Source of the DNA: Oscillospiraceae bacterium
GTDB lineage: Bacteria > Bacillota > Clostridia > Oscillospirales > CAG-272
Length of the DNA: 52,563 bases
Direction: 5' to 3'
Assembly: GCA_015064295.1 (NCBI GenBank)
Contig: SVSM01000009.1
Location: 1 to 52,563 of the forward strand
Shown here: piece by piece, positions 40,092 to 47,921 of the stretch
How the letters are laid out: each line of letters starts with the position of its first letter
How positions within the stretch are numbered: position 1 is the stretch's first letter
Translations under genes and position numbers: made by a program
The notes under the pieces: model-generated
What the model was told of the DNA's origin: nothing
The model's input: only the letters and a program-made list of their open reading frames with translations
Database searches by the model: none

Positions 40092-41291
40092 TCAGGTGGT
40101 ATAGTTGTCGAAGTAGCCCTGCACCAGAACCACGGGGGTACCCTTGTCACCCGAGCCGGAGGTCAGGTCGCAGAGGGAGCCGATCAGGTCGGTGAGCTGA
40201 CGGGGGGTAGTGCCCTGGGCGGCCATGTTACCCACCAGACTGCCGTCCTTCTTCTTGATGCTGGCCGAGATGGCCTCGCGGAGGGCGTCGCCGGTCAGAT
40301 CCTTGAAGTCGTTATCGGCCAGATACTTGAGCTTCAGCTCGTTGGGCGTGCCGATGAGGCCGTCGGTGAAGGCGGGAGAGACGACCGGGTCAGCCAGCTC
40401 CCAGATCTTACCCTTGGGATCCTTGAAGGCGCCGTCGCCGTAGACCATGACCTCTACGTGCTTGCCGGTGGCTTCCAGGATGTGCTTCTGAATGTCGAGG
40501 ATCACGGGGCGGCAATCGCGGGGGAAGAGCTTGACGGTGTCCTCGGTGGACTTGTTGGAGCCGAGGAGGCCGTAGTTTTCGTTGTAGCCGCTGCCGTCGA
40601 TGGAAGCGGTCATCAGGTCGTCAAGACCGCAGACCACCTTAGCCCCGCCGTTCCGCAGGATGCGCTTGGTGCGGGCGCGGGTATGGATGTCACAGTTGAT
40701 GATGTGATCGGCATAGGGGAGGATCATTTCGGGGCGGTTGCCGAAATAGATCTCGGCCTCGGCGCCGCAGCTCTTAATGAGCTCCTCGTAATAGGCAACG
40801 TAGTCCACGCCGGTGAACTCCAGACGGTATTCCCCGAAGAGCTCGCGATAGCGGGCCAGCGTCAGGACGTCGGTGTAGGGATTGACACCGGAGGCGTCCA
40901 GCATATCCATATCCATGAGAGAGTTGCCCACCTCATCGGAGGGATAGCTCAGCATCAGGACCACCTTCTTGGCGCCCATGGCGATGCCGCGCAGGCAAAT
41001 GGCAAAACGGTTACGGGAGAGGATGGGGAACAGCACGCCGACGGTCTCACCGCCCAGCTTGGCCTTGACGTCATCGGCAATGTTTTGTACCGAGGCGTAG
41101 TTTCCTTGGGCGCGGGCGACCACCGACTCGGTCACCGAGATGACGTCGCGGTCACGGAGGGAGAAGCCCTCGCTGGCAGCGGCCTCCAGCACACTGTCGG
41201 CCACGATCTTGGCCAGATCGTCACCCTGACGGATGATGGGGCAGCGAATGCCTCGGGATACGGTTCCGACTCTTCTTGTATTATCTGACAT
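40092..41291 (-). CDS. Coenzyme F420-0:L-glutamate ligase-like protein
   Basis: This 399-residue protein has the CofE/F420_ligase domain, seen in DVISVTESVVARAQGNYASV (about residue 50), SRNRFAICLRGIAMGA (about 95) and the acidic region near YPSDEVGN. CofE adds glutamate to F420 in archaea and actinobacteria, but Clostridia of this kind do not make F420 and no cof genes are nearby. These proteins are therefore thought to ligate amino acids to another acceptor. The ATG at 41291 has AAAGGA upstream, at a long 11-base spacing. It is transcribed alone. Confidence 0.82.
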   Translation of the reverse strand: MSDNTRRVGTVSRGIRCPIIRQGDDLAKIVADSVLEAAASEGFSLRDRDVISVTESVVARAQGNYASVQNIADDVKAKLGGETVGVLFPILSRNRFAICLRGIAMGAKKVVLMLSYPSDEVGNSLMDMDMLDASGVNPYTDVLTLARYRELFGEYRLEFTGVDYVAYYEELIKSCGAEAEIYFGNRPEMILPYADHIINCDIHTRARTKRILRNGGAKVVCGLDDLMTASIDGSGYNENYGLLGSNKSTEDTVKLFPRDCRPVILDIQKHILEATGKHVEVMVYGDGAFKDPKGKIWELADPVVSPAFTDGLIGTPNELKLKYLADNDFKDLTGDALREAISASIKKKDGSLVGNMAAQGTTPRQLTDLIGSLCDLTSGSGDKGTPVVLVQGYFDNYTT

Positions 41292-41513
41292 GGTTTGGTC
41301 AATCCTTTCTTGCCGTTTCATCCACAAGCATGAAACAAGACTACGTGGAGGAATCCCTCACACAACATATTATTATACCGCATCTGATGCCGGAATGCAA
41401 GAACTTTCGTGAAAAAAGTGTCATTTTTTTTGGACGGATTTTTGAGAAAAATCACCAATGGCCGTCCCTGCAAGGCAAAAAGAAAGAATTTCGGGGAAAA
41501 GCGGCGGTTTTCC

Positions 41514-41542
41514 TTGACATCTGCTTTCGAATCTGCTATAAT
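41514..41542 (+). promoter_or_regulatory. Sigma-A promoter of the DUF21/CBS gene
   Basis: TTGACA (41514-41519), 17 bases, TATAAT (41537-41542): perfect boxes. The start codon is nearly 200 bases downstream, leaving a long structured leader. Confidence 0.92.
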
Positions 41543-41599
41543 ACCCTCGTGTCCGAAAGGACGATAACGACTGAAAAGCAACAGGAGGAATTTTCCGCA

Positions 41600-41743
41600 A
41601 TGGAAGGCGACAGTGACGATTGTCATACCGCACAGTGTAAGTTGAATCAACGATATGGGAGCATATCCACGCCAAAGAGTGGCTTGGGTGTGTTTTTTTG
41701 CGCCCATTTTCGGGGAAGGGGGGAGGTGATCGGCCGTGCGTGA
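41600..41743 (+). CDS. Possible leader peptide overlapping the DUF21/CBS start
   Basis: This 47-codon open frame begins MEGDSDDCHTAQCK and ends RGRGEVIGRA. An AGGAGG site lies 11 bases upstream. The frame runs through the terminator-like hairpin and ends 8 bases inside the next gene (GTG at 41736, TGA at 41741-41743). That layout suggests translation of the frame could open the hairpin or couple to the next gene. There is no run of regulatory codons and no family match, so coding status is uncertain. Confidence 0.35.
   Translation: MEGDSDDCHTAQCKLNQRYGSISTPKSGLGVFFCAHFRGRGEVIGRA
41668..41699 (+). terminator. Terminator-like hairpin inside the leader (candidate attenuator)
   Basis: CACGCC (41668-41673) pairs GGTGTG (41687-41692), directly followed by seven T. 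It lies before, not after, a gene, as in attenuators and riboswitches. Confidence 0.6.
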
Positions 41744-43001
41744 GCATCTTTTTTACATCATTGCCATCGCGGTGCTGATTCTCTTTTCGGCCTATTTCTC
41801 GGCTACCGAGACGGCCTTCTCGTCCCTCAATAAAACCCGTCTTAAGACCATGGTGGAAAAGGGCAACCGCCGTGCCAAGCTGGCCAACCGTCTCCACGAC
41901 GATTACGATAAGCTGATCTCCACCATTCTGATCGGCAATAACATCGTGAACATTGCCACCGCGTCCCTCGGCACCGTGCTCTTTGTGAAGCTCTGCGGCG
42001 ACGTGGGAGCAACCGTTTCCACGGCGGTCATTACCGTTTTGGTGCTGATCTTCGGCGAGATCACCCCCAAGAGCATCGCCAAGGACTGCCCCGAGCAGTT
42101 TGCCATGTTCTCCTCTCCCTTTATCCGTCTGCTCTGCGTGCTCTTTACGCCGCTGAATTTCCTGTTCTCCCTTTGGAAAAAGATGATCGCCAAGCTCTTT
42201 AAGATCCAAGGCGATTCCAAAATGTCCCAGGAAGAGCTTCTCATGCTGGTGGACGAGGTGGAACAGGACGGCAGCATTGGGGAGGAGGAGGGCAGCCTGC
42301 TCCGTAACGTCATCGAATTCCCCGAGCTCCGAGCCGAGGACATCCTCACTCACCGTGTGGATCTGGAGGCCGTTAGCATCGAGGCCGATAAGGAGGAGAT
42401 CGCCAAGGTCTTTACCGAAACCAAGTTCTCCCGTCTTCCCGTCTACGAGGACAGCATCGACAACATCGTGGGCGTCATCCACCAGAAGGACTTTTACGAG
42501 GGTGTCGGGCTGACCGATAAGAGCCTCACCGAGCTGATGACGCCGCCGATTTTCGTGCTGAAATCCGAGAAGCTGAACGAGCTACTCCGTCTCTTGCAGG
42601 AGAATAAGTCTCACGTGGCGGTGGTGCTGGACGAATACGGCGGCACCCTGGGTATCGTCACCTTGGAGGACATCCTGGAGGAGCTGGTAGGCGAGATCTG
42701 GGACGAGCACGACGAGGTGACCGAGGAGTACCGCGACATCGGCGAGAATAAGTGGTTGGTGGACGGTGGCGTGACCCTCGACGACTTCGGAAGCCGCTTT
42801 GAGATCGAGCCGGAATCCGAGAGCGTCTCCCTCGGCGGCTGGGTGATGGAGTGCTTCGGCCGCGTCCCCGAGGAAGGGGAGACCTACGCTTACCGAAACC
42901 TTGTCATTAAGGTCACCGGCCTTGACGGCCAGCGCATCACCGAGGTGGAGGTGGAGCTTCTGCCCAAGGAGAACGCCGGCGAGGACGACGGCGAGGATTA
43001 A
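41736..43001 (+). CDS. CNNM/CorC-type transporter (DUF21, CBS pair, CorC_HlyC domain)
   Basis: This 421-residue protein has a DUF21 membrane domain (about 1-185) with FSATETAFSSLNKTRLK and FGEITPKSIAKD. Two CBS domains (about 200-325, including HRVDLEAVSIEADKE and YGGTLGIVTLEDILEELVG) and a C-terminal transporter-associated domain (about 340-410) follow. Family members export Mg2+ or other divalent ions, or are annotated as hemolysins. A GTG start at 41736 has GGGAGG about 10 bases upstream. The leader contains an attenuator-like hairpin, so expression may respond to a metal or nucleotide (inference). Confidence 0.92.
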   Translation: MREHLFYIIAIAVLILFSAYFSATETAFSSLNKTRLKTMVEKGNRRAKLANRLHDDYDKLISTILIGNNIVNIATASLGTVLFVKLCGDVGATVSTAVITVLVLIFGEITPKSIAKDCPEQFAMFSSPFIRLLCVLFTPLNFLFSLWKKMIAKLFKIQGDSKMSQEELLMLVDEVEQDGSIGEEEGSLLRNVIEFPELRAEDILTHRVDLEAVSIEADKEEIAKVFTETKFSRLPVYEDSIDNIVGVIHQKDFYEGVGLTDKSLTELMTPPIFVLKSEKLNELLRLLQENKSHVAVVLDEYGGTLGIVTLEDILEELVGEIWDEHDEVTEEYRDIGENKWLVDGGVTLDDFGSRFEIEPESESVSLGGWVMECFGRVPEEGETYAYRNLVIKVTGLDGQRITEVEVELLPKENAGEDDGED

Positions 43002-43017
43002 GGAAAAAGGAAAAAGG

Positions 43018-43047
43018 AAAAAGGACATTCGGAGGAATGTCCTTTTT
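43018..43047 (+). terminator. Terminator of the DUF21/CBS gene
   Basis: AAAAGGACATTC and GAATGTCCTTTTT arms with a short loop. Confidence 0.92.
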
Positions 43048-43050
43048 GTT

Positions 43051-43126
43051 TGGTGGACCTGGAGGGGTTCGAACCCTTGACCTCTGCGTTGCGAACGCAG
43101 CGCTCTCCCAGCTGAGCTACAAGCCC
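43051..43126 (-). tRNA. tRNA-Ala (anticodon CGC)
   Basis: A 76-base cloverleaf on the minus strand. Acceptor GGGCTTG pairs CAGGTCC with G-U pairs, the D arm is GCTCAGCTGGGAGAGC, the anticodon arm is CTGCG-TTCGCAA-CGCAG with anticodon CGC, the T arm is GGGTTCGAACCCC, and CCA is encoded. It has its own consensus promoter and stands alone. Confidence 0.96.
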
Positions 43127-43138
43127 GAGTACGGTTTT

Positions 43139-43167
43139 ATTATACCGTGGCGAGGGCTGTTTGTCAA
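43139..43167 (-). promoter_or_regulatory. Consensus promoter of tRNA-Ala
   Basis: On the minus strand TTGACA (43167-43162), 17 bases, TATAAT (43144-43139): perfect boxes directly before the tRNA. Confidence 0.93.
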
Positions 43168-43220
43168 GACAAAAAGGAGAAAGCTCCGACAAAAAGACCG
43201 CTTCCCCAAGAAGCGGTCTT

Positions 43221-43697
43221 TTATAACGGCTCCATCGCTTCGGAGACCTCGGTGTCCCCGAGAACGCAGACGGTGACGGTAAAGCCGGGCAGCGTGCGGT
43301 AAGTGACGAATCGAGCATCCTTCGGTGGCTCTCCCGCAAAGAAGCCCCGCCCCTCCAGCTTGCCGTAGCTTTCCCGCATGGTCCAGCGAAGGACGGCCTC
43401 CTCCTCCGAGACACCGTCAAGAAAGCGGCGGCGGAGCTTTTCGGAGATCACCCGCTCTCCCTCAATATCCACCCCGCAGGGGGCGTCGCCCATGGCACAG
43501 ACGGCGTAGCCGTCGGTGTGGGATAGCGAAAAAAAGAGGGACGGCTCATCGGGGAAGTAGGGCTTCCCCTCCTCGGTCTTGGCCACCCGTCCCGCCGAAT
43601 ATCCCATAACGCGAGCGGCGGCATCGAGAAGCTCGTATGCCGCCGTGTGTTGTTCGGAATGGGTATCGCCGCAGGGACGGTAAAAAACGCGGATCAA
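43221..43697 (-). CDS. 4'-phosphopantetheinyl transferase (Sfp-like, short)
   Basis: This 158-residue enzyme attaches the phosphopantetheine arm to a carrier protein. Family motifs are EGKPYF (about residue 43), FFSLSHTDGYAVCAM (about 55), CGVDIEGERV (about 74, the Mg2+-binding Asp/Glu) and WTMRESYGKLEGRGF (about 104). It is much shorter than Sfp (224) because the N-terminal pseudo-half is trimmed. Its ATG overlaps the serA stop (4 bases), so it belongs to the serC-serA operon. Its carrier target is not in the window. Confidence 0.88.
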   Translation of the reverse strand: MIRVFYRPCGDTHSEQHTAAYELLDAAARVMGYSAGRVAKTEEGKPYFPDEPSLFFSLSHTDGYAVCAMGDAPCGVDIEGERVISEKLRRRFLDGVSEEEAVLRWTMRESYGKLEGRGFFAGEPPKDARFVTYRTLPGFTVTVCVLGDTEVSEAMEPL

Positions 43698-44860
43698 CGG
43701 ATGACGCGGATGCGGATCATGGCATCCATGGCGCGAAGCGAATTCAGCGAATCCTCGGGCACGTCGCCCTTGATCTCAAGAACCGTGTAGGCGTAATCGC
43801 CACGGGAACGGCTCAGCATGTTTTCGATGTTGATGCCCAGGTTGGCGACGGCGGTGGAGATGGTGGACAGTACGCCTGCCACGTTGCGGTGCATGATGCA
43901 GATGCGGGCATCGCCGCTGTGAGGCAGCTGAACGTTGGGGAAGTTGACCGAGTTCTTGATGTTACCGTTTTCGAGATAGTCGATGATCTCCTTGGCGGCC
44001 ATGACAGCGCACTTGTCCTCGCTCTCCTCGGTGGAGGCACCCAGGTGAGGAATGCAGACGATGCGATCGTCGGCACCGATCAGCTCGTCTGTGATGAAGT
44101 CGGTGACGTAGGAGGCCACCTTGCCGCTCTTGACGGCGGCGATCATGGCCTGGGAGTCCACGAGCTCGGCGCGGGCCAGGTTGATGATGCGGACACCGTC
44201 CTTCATCTTGGCCAGGGACTCGGCGTTGATCATGTTGGTGGTGTCCTTGGTGGCGGGCACGTGAAGGGTGATGTAGTCGCAGGTCTCGAAGATCTCATCG
44301 TAGCTGGCGGCCTTCTCGATGGAACGGGAGAGGCCCCAGGCGGCTTCGACGGTAATGAAGGGATCGCAGCCGTAGACCTTCATGCCAAGACTCTTGGCGG
44401 CGTTGGCAACCAGACCGCCGATGGCACCCAGACCGATGACGCCGAGGGACTTGCCCTCGATCTCACAGCCGGCAAACTTGGACTTTTCCTTCTCGGCAAG
44501 AGCGGCAACGCCGGTCTCACCCTGGTGAGCCTTAGCCCACTCAATACCGCCCACGATGTTGCGGGAAGCCATGAGCAGGGCGGCAATGGCCAGCTCCTTG
44601 ACGCCGTTGGCGTTGGCACCGGGGGTGTTGAAGACCACGATGCCTTCCTCAGCGCAGCGGTCAACGGGAATGTTGTTGACGCCGGCACCGGCACGGCCGA
44701 TGGCCACAAGCTCGGGATTGAATACCATCTCGTGCATCTTGGCAGAACGAACGAGAATGGCGTCGGGGTTTTCGCAGGTGTCCGACAGGGCGTACTTCGC
44801 CGTGTCGAAATTGTCGGTTCCCACCTTGGCGATCTTGTTGAGACATTTGATGTTGAACAT
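43694..44860 (-). CDS. serA: D-3-phosphoglycerate dehydrogenase (ACT-domain type)
   Basis: This 388-residue enzyme oxidises 3-phosphoglycerate, the first step to serine. The Rossmann motif GVIGLGAIGGLVANAAKSLG is near residue 142, the catalytic Arg is in NLARAELVD (about 228), and the Glu and His are in CIPHLGASTEES (about 275). A C-terminal ACT domain (about 317-388) could mediate feedback by serine. AGAGGT lies 6 bases before the ATG at 44860. serC lies upstream after a repeat-rich gap and a phosphopantetheinyl transferase gene overlaps downstream. Confidence 0.94.
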   Translation of the reverse strand: MFNIKCLNKIAKVGTDNFDTAKYALSDTCENPDAILVRSAKMHEMVFNPELVAIGRAGAGVNNIPVDRCAEEGIVVFNTPGANANGVKELAIAALLMASRNIVGGIEWAKAHQGETGVAALAEKEKSKFAGCEIEGKSLGVIGLGAIGGLVANAAKSLGMKVYGCDPFITVEAAWGLSRSIEKAASYDEIFETCDYITLHVPATKDTTNMINAESLAKMKDGVRIINLARAELVDSQAMIAAVKSGKVASYVTDFITDELIGADDRIVCIPHLGASTEESEDKCAVMAAKEIIDYLENGNIKNSVNFPNVQLPHSGDARICIMHRNVAGVLSTISTAVANLGINIENMLSRSRGDYAYTVLEIKGDVPEDSLNSLRAMDAMIRIRVIR

Positions 44861-45115
44861 AGTATGACCTCTTTCTGGAAGCAGGGCTCTGCCCTGCACC
44901 TCTGCAGATAATTTGCGGAGCAAATTTTCTGCGAAAACATTTTTTGAAAAAAAGTTTGGATCAAAAAACTTTTATTGGCCGAAGCCTGCGGCTTCGGCGG
45001 GGAAAACGCTTGGATGCTCGTGCAAAAAACGAAGTTTTTTGCCATTCAAAGTTCTTGAAAGGGGGTACGGGGGAAAACTTCTTTCAAGAAGTTTTCCTCC
45101 CGCGTCCTCCTCATC
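44861..45115. repeat. Palindrome mosaic between serC and serA
   Basis: This 255-base gap holds GCAGGGC-TCT-GCCCTGC (44881-44897), GCAGATAATTTGC/GCAAATTTTCTGC (44904-44932, one mismatch), GCCGAAGCC-TGC-GGCTTCGGC (44978-44998), GCAAAAAAC/GTTTTTTGC (45022-45042), the spacer CCATTCAAAGTTCTTGAAAG (45042-45061) and GGAAAACTTC/GAAGTTTTCC (45072-45097). In the serC direction the right part matches the element after tkt at 33642-33693, including the spacer. No gene is present. Confidence 0.85.
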
Positions 45116-46204
45116 TTACTTCTTCGGGTTAGCCTCAGCGAAGGCCTTCATGAAGGCCACCAGCTTTTCCACGCCCTCCATAGGCATGGCGTTATAGATG
45201 GAGGCGCGCATACCGCCGACGGAACGGTGGCCCTTGATGTTCTTGAAGCCGGCCTTGGCGGCTTCGGAGGCGAACTTCTTATCCAGGTCGGGGTCGCCGG
45301 TGACGAAGGTCACGTTCATCATGGAACGGGAGTCCTTCTCCACGGGAGCGGTATAGTAGGATTGGCTATCGAGGTAATCGTACAGAACGGCCGCCTTCTT
45401 GACGTTATAGTCCTTCATGGCGGTGAGGCCGCCGTTCTCCAGCAGCCACTTGAAGACCAGACCTGCCACGTAGATGGGGTAGCAGGGAGGGGTGTTGTAC
45501 ATCGAGTCGTTATCGGCCATCAGCTTCCAGTCGAACATGGCGGGGGTATCGGGACGGCAACGGCCGAGGAGATCCTCGCGGACGATGACGATGGTAAGCC
45601 CGGCGGGAGCCACGTTTTTCTGGGCGCCGGCGTAGATGACGCCGAACTTGGTCACGTCCACCGGCTCGGAGAGGATGCAGGAGGACATATCGGCTACCAG
45701 CGGCACGTCACCGGTGTCGGGGATGTAGGGATACTTGGTACCGTAGATGGTATTGTTGAAGCAGATATGGACGTAATCGGCATCGGCACGGAAGTCCTCG
45801 CGGGATACCTTGGGGACGTAGGTGTTGTTGCGGTCCTCGGAGGAGGCAACCACGCGGACGTCGCCGTACTTCTTGGCTTCCTGATAGGCCTTCTTGGAGA
45901 ACTGGCCAGACACGATGTAATCGGCCTTGCCGGTACCGGTCAGCAGATTGTAGCAGATCGAAGCGAACTGGGTGGAGGCACCGCCCTGAAGGAACAGCAC
46001 CTTATAGTTATCGGGAATATTCATCAGCTTGCGGAGGTCGGCCTCAGCTTCCTGGATGATGGCCTCGTAGTCGGGAGAGCGATGGCTCATTTCCATGACC
46101 GACATACCGGACTCGCCGTAGCAGATCATTTCAGACGCCGCTTTTTCCAGTACGGGAAGGGGAAGCATGGAGGGGCCTGCCGAAAAATTAAAAACTCTGT
46201 TCAT
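45116..46204 (-). CDS. serC: Phosphoserine aminotransferase
   Basis: This 362-residue PLP enzyme converts 3-phosphohydroxypyruvate to phosphoserine. It opens FNFSAGPSMLP, has the phosphate-binding LQGGASTQFAS (about residue 75), the PLP Asp in LVADMSSCIL (about 172) and the Schiff-base lysine in YAGAQKNVAPAG (about 196). It ends with HRSVGGMRASIYNAMP. The ATG at 46204 gives the standard N-terminus; the ribosome site is weak. A sigma-A promoter lies about 110 bases upstream. It is followed by serA and the transferase gene. Confidence 0.95.
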   Translation of the reverse strand: MNRVFNFSAGPSMLPLPVLEKAASEMICYGESGMSVMEMSHRSPDYEAIIQEAEADLRKLMNIPDNYKVLFLQGGASTQFASICYNLLTGTGKADYIVSGQFSKKAYQEAKKYGDVRVVASSEDRNNTYVPKVSREDFRADADYVHICFNNTIYGTKYPYIPDTGDVPLVADMSSCILSEPVDVTKFGVIYAGAQKNVAPAGLTIVIVREDLLGRCRPDTPAMFDWKLMADNDSMYNTPPCYPIYVAGLVFKWLLENGGLTAMKDYNVKKAAVLYDYLDSQSYYTAPVEKDSRSMMNVTFVTGDPDLDKKFASEAAKAGFKNIKGHRSVGGMRASIYNAMPMEGVEKLVAFMKAFAEANPKK

Positions 46205-46314
46205 AACACACGTTCCGTTTCTCCGACGCAAGGATCGTACAGGCGGCCGTGCGTCGGAACGGCTGCGGGGAAGACGGCGTAGGCTATCTTCTCAATAAAA
46301 TAAAAATCATATTC

Positions 46315-46343
46315 ATTATACCTTTCTTCGGGCAATAAGTCAA
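46315..46343 (-). promoter_or_regulatory. Sigma-A promoter of serC
   Basis: On the minus strand TTGACT (46343-46338), 17 bases, TATAAT (46320-46315). Confidence 0.9.
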
Positions 46344-46474
46344 GTGCTTGAAGGAAAATGGTTTAATACTTTCACTCTCTGCCATGCTAAAGTGATGGCA
46401 AGCGGGTTTCTTGCGGGAATTTGACCAAAATCCTGCAAACGAAAAAGAAAAAGTCGTTTTCTGTCCTCTTCCTC

Positions 46475-46503
46475 TTGAAAAAGCCGTTGTGATACGCTAT
46501 AAT
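46475..46503 (+). promoter_or_regulatory. Sigma-A promoter of the YczE-like gene
   Basis: TTGAAA (46475-46480), 17 bases, TATAAT (46498-46503). Confidence 0.82.
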
Positions 46504-46579
46504 TAAGACCGTAACGTCTTGCCGAAGCGGCAGCAGGGAGCACCGAAGGGTGCCGAATCGGAAAGGAAGAGGAAGGATC

Positions 46580-47278
46580 ATGAAGAAAATCGGAAAGATG
46601 AACGAGGCGGCGTGGCTCCTCGGAATCCTGTTGTGCTCGCTGGGCGTGAGTCTTTGTACCAAGGCGGGCTTCGGCCTTTCCATGATTGCGGCACCGCCGT
46701 ACATTTTACATCTCAAACTGTCCCTTCTCTCGCCCTTCTTTACCCAAGGGGTCTGCGAATACCTTTGGCAAGGATTGCTTCTTGTCGTCATGTGCTGCGG
46801 GATCGGACGGTTCCGCCTTAAGTATCTGTTAGCCTTTGGCACCGGCGTGCTGTTCGGCTTTGCGCTGGACGGCTGGTTCCTCCTTTTGGGAGGGAACGGT
46901 GTCTGCGCATCCATGCCCCTCCGCGTCCTTCTCTTTACCTTGGGAGAGACGGTGACGGCGTTGGCGGTGGCGTTTTATTTTCGGACCGGTCTTCCCTTGC
47001 AGATCTACGAGCTGGTGGTGACCGAAATTTCCCGCCGTTACGGTATCCGGGAAGACAAGACGAAACGGATCAACGACGTGGTTATGCTGGTGTTATCGGT
47101 GGGGCTGGCGTTGCTCCTTCACCGATCCCTGCAGGGCATCGGCGTCGGTACCGTGATCATTACGGCGGTCAATGCGGTGCTGATCGGCCGGTTTGGGAAG
47201 CTCCTTGACCGACTCTTTACCTTTGAACCCCGATTCCCCCGTCTGGTGAAGCTGTTGGGACTGGGGGAAAAGACCTGA
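46580..47278 (+). CDS. YczE/YyaS/YitT-family membrane protein
   Basis: This 232-residue protein has five to six membrane helices. The N-terminal LGILLCSLGVSLCTKAGFGLS (a 'G-V-x-L-x-x-x-A-x-x-G' helix) and the YELVVTEISRRYGI segment are typical of the YczE/DUF6198 group. GAGG lies 7 bases before the ATG. It is transcribed alone. The function of the family is not established. Confidence 0.8.
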   Translation: MKKIGKMNEAAWLLGILLCSLGVSLCTKAGFGLSMIAAPPYILHLKLSLLSPFFTQGVCEYLWQGLLLVVMCCGIGRFRLKYLLAFGTGVLFGFALDGWFLLLGGNGVCASMPLRVLLFTLGETVTALAVAFYFRTGLPLQIYELVVTEISRRYGIREDKTKRINDVVMLVLSVGLALLLHRSLQGIGVGTVIITAVNAVLIGRFGKLLDRLFTFEPRFPRLVKLLGLGEKT

Positions 47279-47305
47279 GGCGACGAATATCCTTGAAAAG
47301 CAAAG

Positions 47306-47333
47306 CCTGCGCGGTGAAACCGCGCAGGTTTTT
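47306..47333 (+). terminator. Terminator of the YczE-like gene
   Basis: CCTGCGCGG-TGAAA-CCGCGCAGG then TTTTT. Confidence 0.95.
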
Positions 47334-47344
47334 GACTATCCCCC

Positions 47345-47373
47345 TTGCCAAACCCGCCCGAATGTGGTATACT
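47345..47373 (+). promoter_or_regulatory. Sigma-A promoter of the yqeG-rlmA operon
   Basis: TTGCCA (47345-47350), 17 bases, TATACT (47368-47373), 29 bases before the yqeG start. Confidence 0.82.
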
Positions 47374-47402
47374 GAAAGCATCACAAAGAGGAGAATCCGA
47401 AT

Positions 47403-47921
47403 TTGTTTACCGACCGTTATTTTATGCCCGATTTATACCTCCGCGACATCTACGGCATTACCCCCGACTTTTTGAAGGAGAAGGGCATCCGTGCCGTCCT
47501 GCTTGACATCGACAATACCCTCGTTACCTACGACGATCCCAAGCCAACGCCTTCGGTGTTGACTTGGCTTCAGGCCCTGAAGGATAACGGCATCGAGGCC
47601 GCTTTTATTTCCAATAACCATAAGGACAGAGTACAACTCTTTAACGAGGAGCTTCGGTACTTTGCCACCTGGGACAGCGGCAAGCCCTCGGGACGGTGCT
47701 ACCGTGCCGCCATGAAGCATCTCGGTACCGATAAGACCAACACCGCCGTCATTGGCGACCAGGTGTTTACCGACGTGTGGTCTGCCAAGCGGCTGGGGCT
47801 CTACGCCATTCTGGTCAAGCCCATCAAGGATAAGACCAGCTTATTCTTCCGTTCCAAGCGGGCGCTGGAAAAGCCCATTCTCCGCCGTTACGCCGAAAAG
47901 CAGGGAGGCGAGAGGGCGTGA
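47403..47921 (+). CDS. yqeG: YqeG-family HAD phosphatase (class IIIA)
   Basis: This 172-residue HAD-fold protein has motif I LLDIDNTLVTYD (about residue 33), motif II AAFISNNHKDR (about 67) and motif IV IGDQVFTDVWSAK (about 120). YqeG proteins resemble mitochondrial phosphatidylglycerophosphatase Gep4/PTPMT-type enzymes, so a role in phospholipid synthesis is plausible. A TTG start at 47403 with a GAGGAG site upstream gives the family N-terminus. Its stop overlaps the GTG of rlmA. Confidence 0.92.
   Translation: MFTDRYFMPDLYLRDIYGITPDFLKEKGIRAVLLDIDNTLVTYDDPKPTPSVLTWLQALKDNGIEAAFISNNHKDRVQLFNEELRYFATWDSGKPSGRCYRAAMKHLGTDKTNTAVIGDQVFTDVWSAKRLGLYAILVKPIKDKTSLFFRSKRALEKPILRRYAEKQGGERA

Larger units (their letters stand above)
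41292..41735. other. Divergent region and long leader upstream of the DUF21/CBS gene
   Basis: The left 220 bases hold no gene. The right 190 bases are a leader RNA from the promoter at 41514. It contains hairpin GTCC-GAAA-GGAC (41551-41562), a 47-codon open frame starting at 41600 behind AGGAGG, hairpin GATATG-GGAG-CATATC (41652-41667) and a terminator-like hairpin with a T7 run (41668-41699). Confidence 0.6.
46205..46579. other. Divergent control region of serC and the YczE-like gene
   Basis: No gene is supported in these 375 bases. It holds the serC promoter (46315-46343, minus) and the YczE-like promoter (46475-46503, plus). A serC leader of about 110 bases is present, but no recognised riboswitch consensus was found. 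Confidence 0.6.

Noticed and set aside
40092-41291. Coenzyme F420 biosynthesis
   Set aside because: Only the CofE-like fold is present; no other F420 genes are visible and the host group does not make F420.
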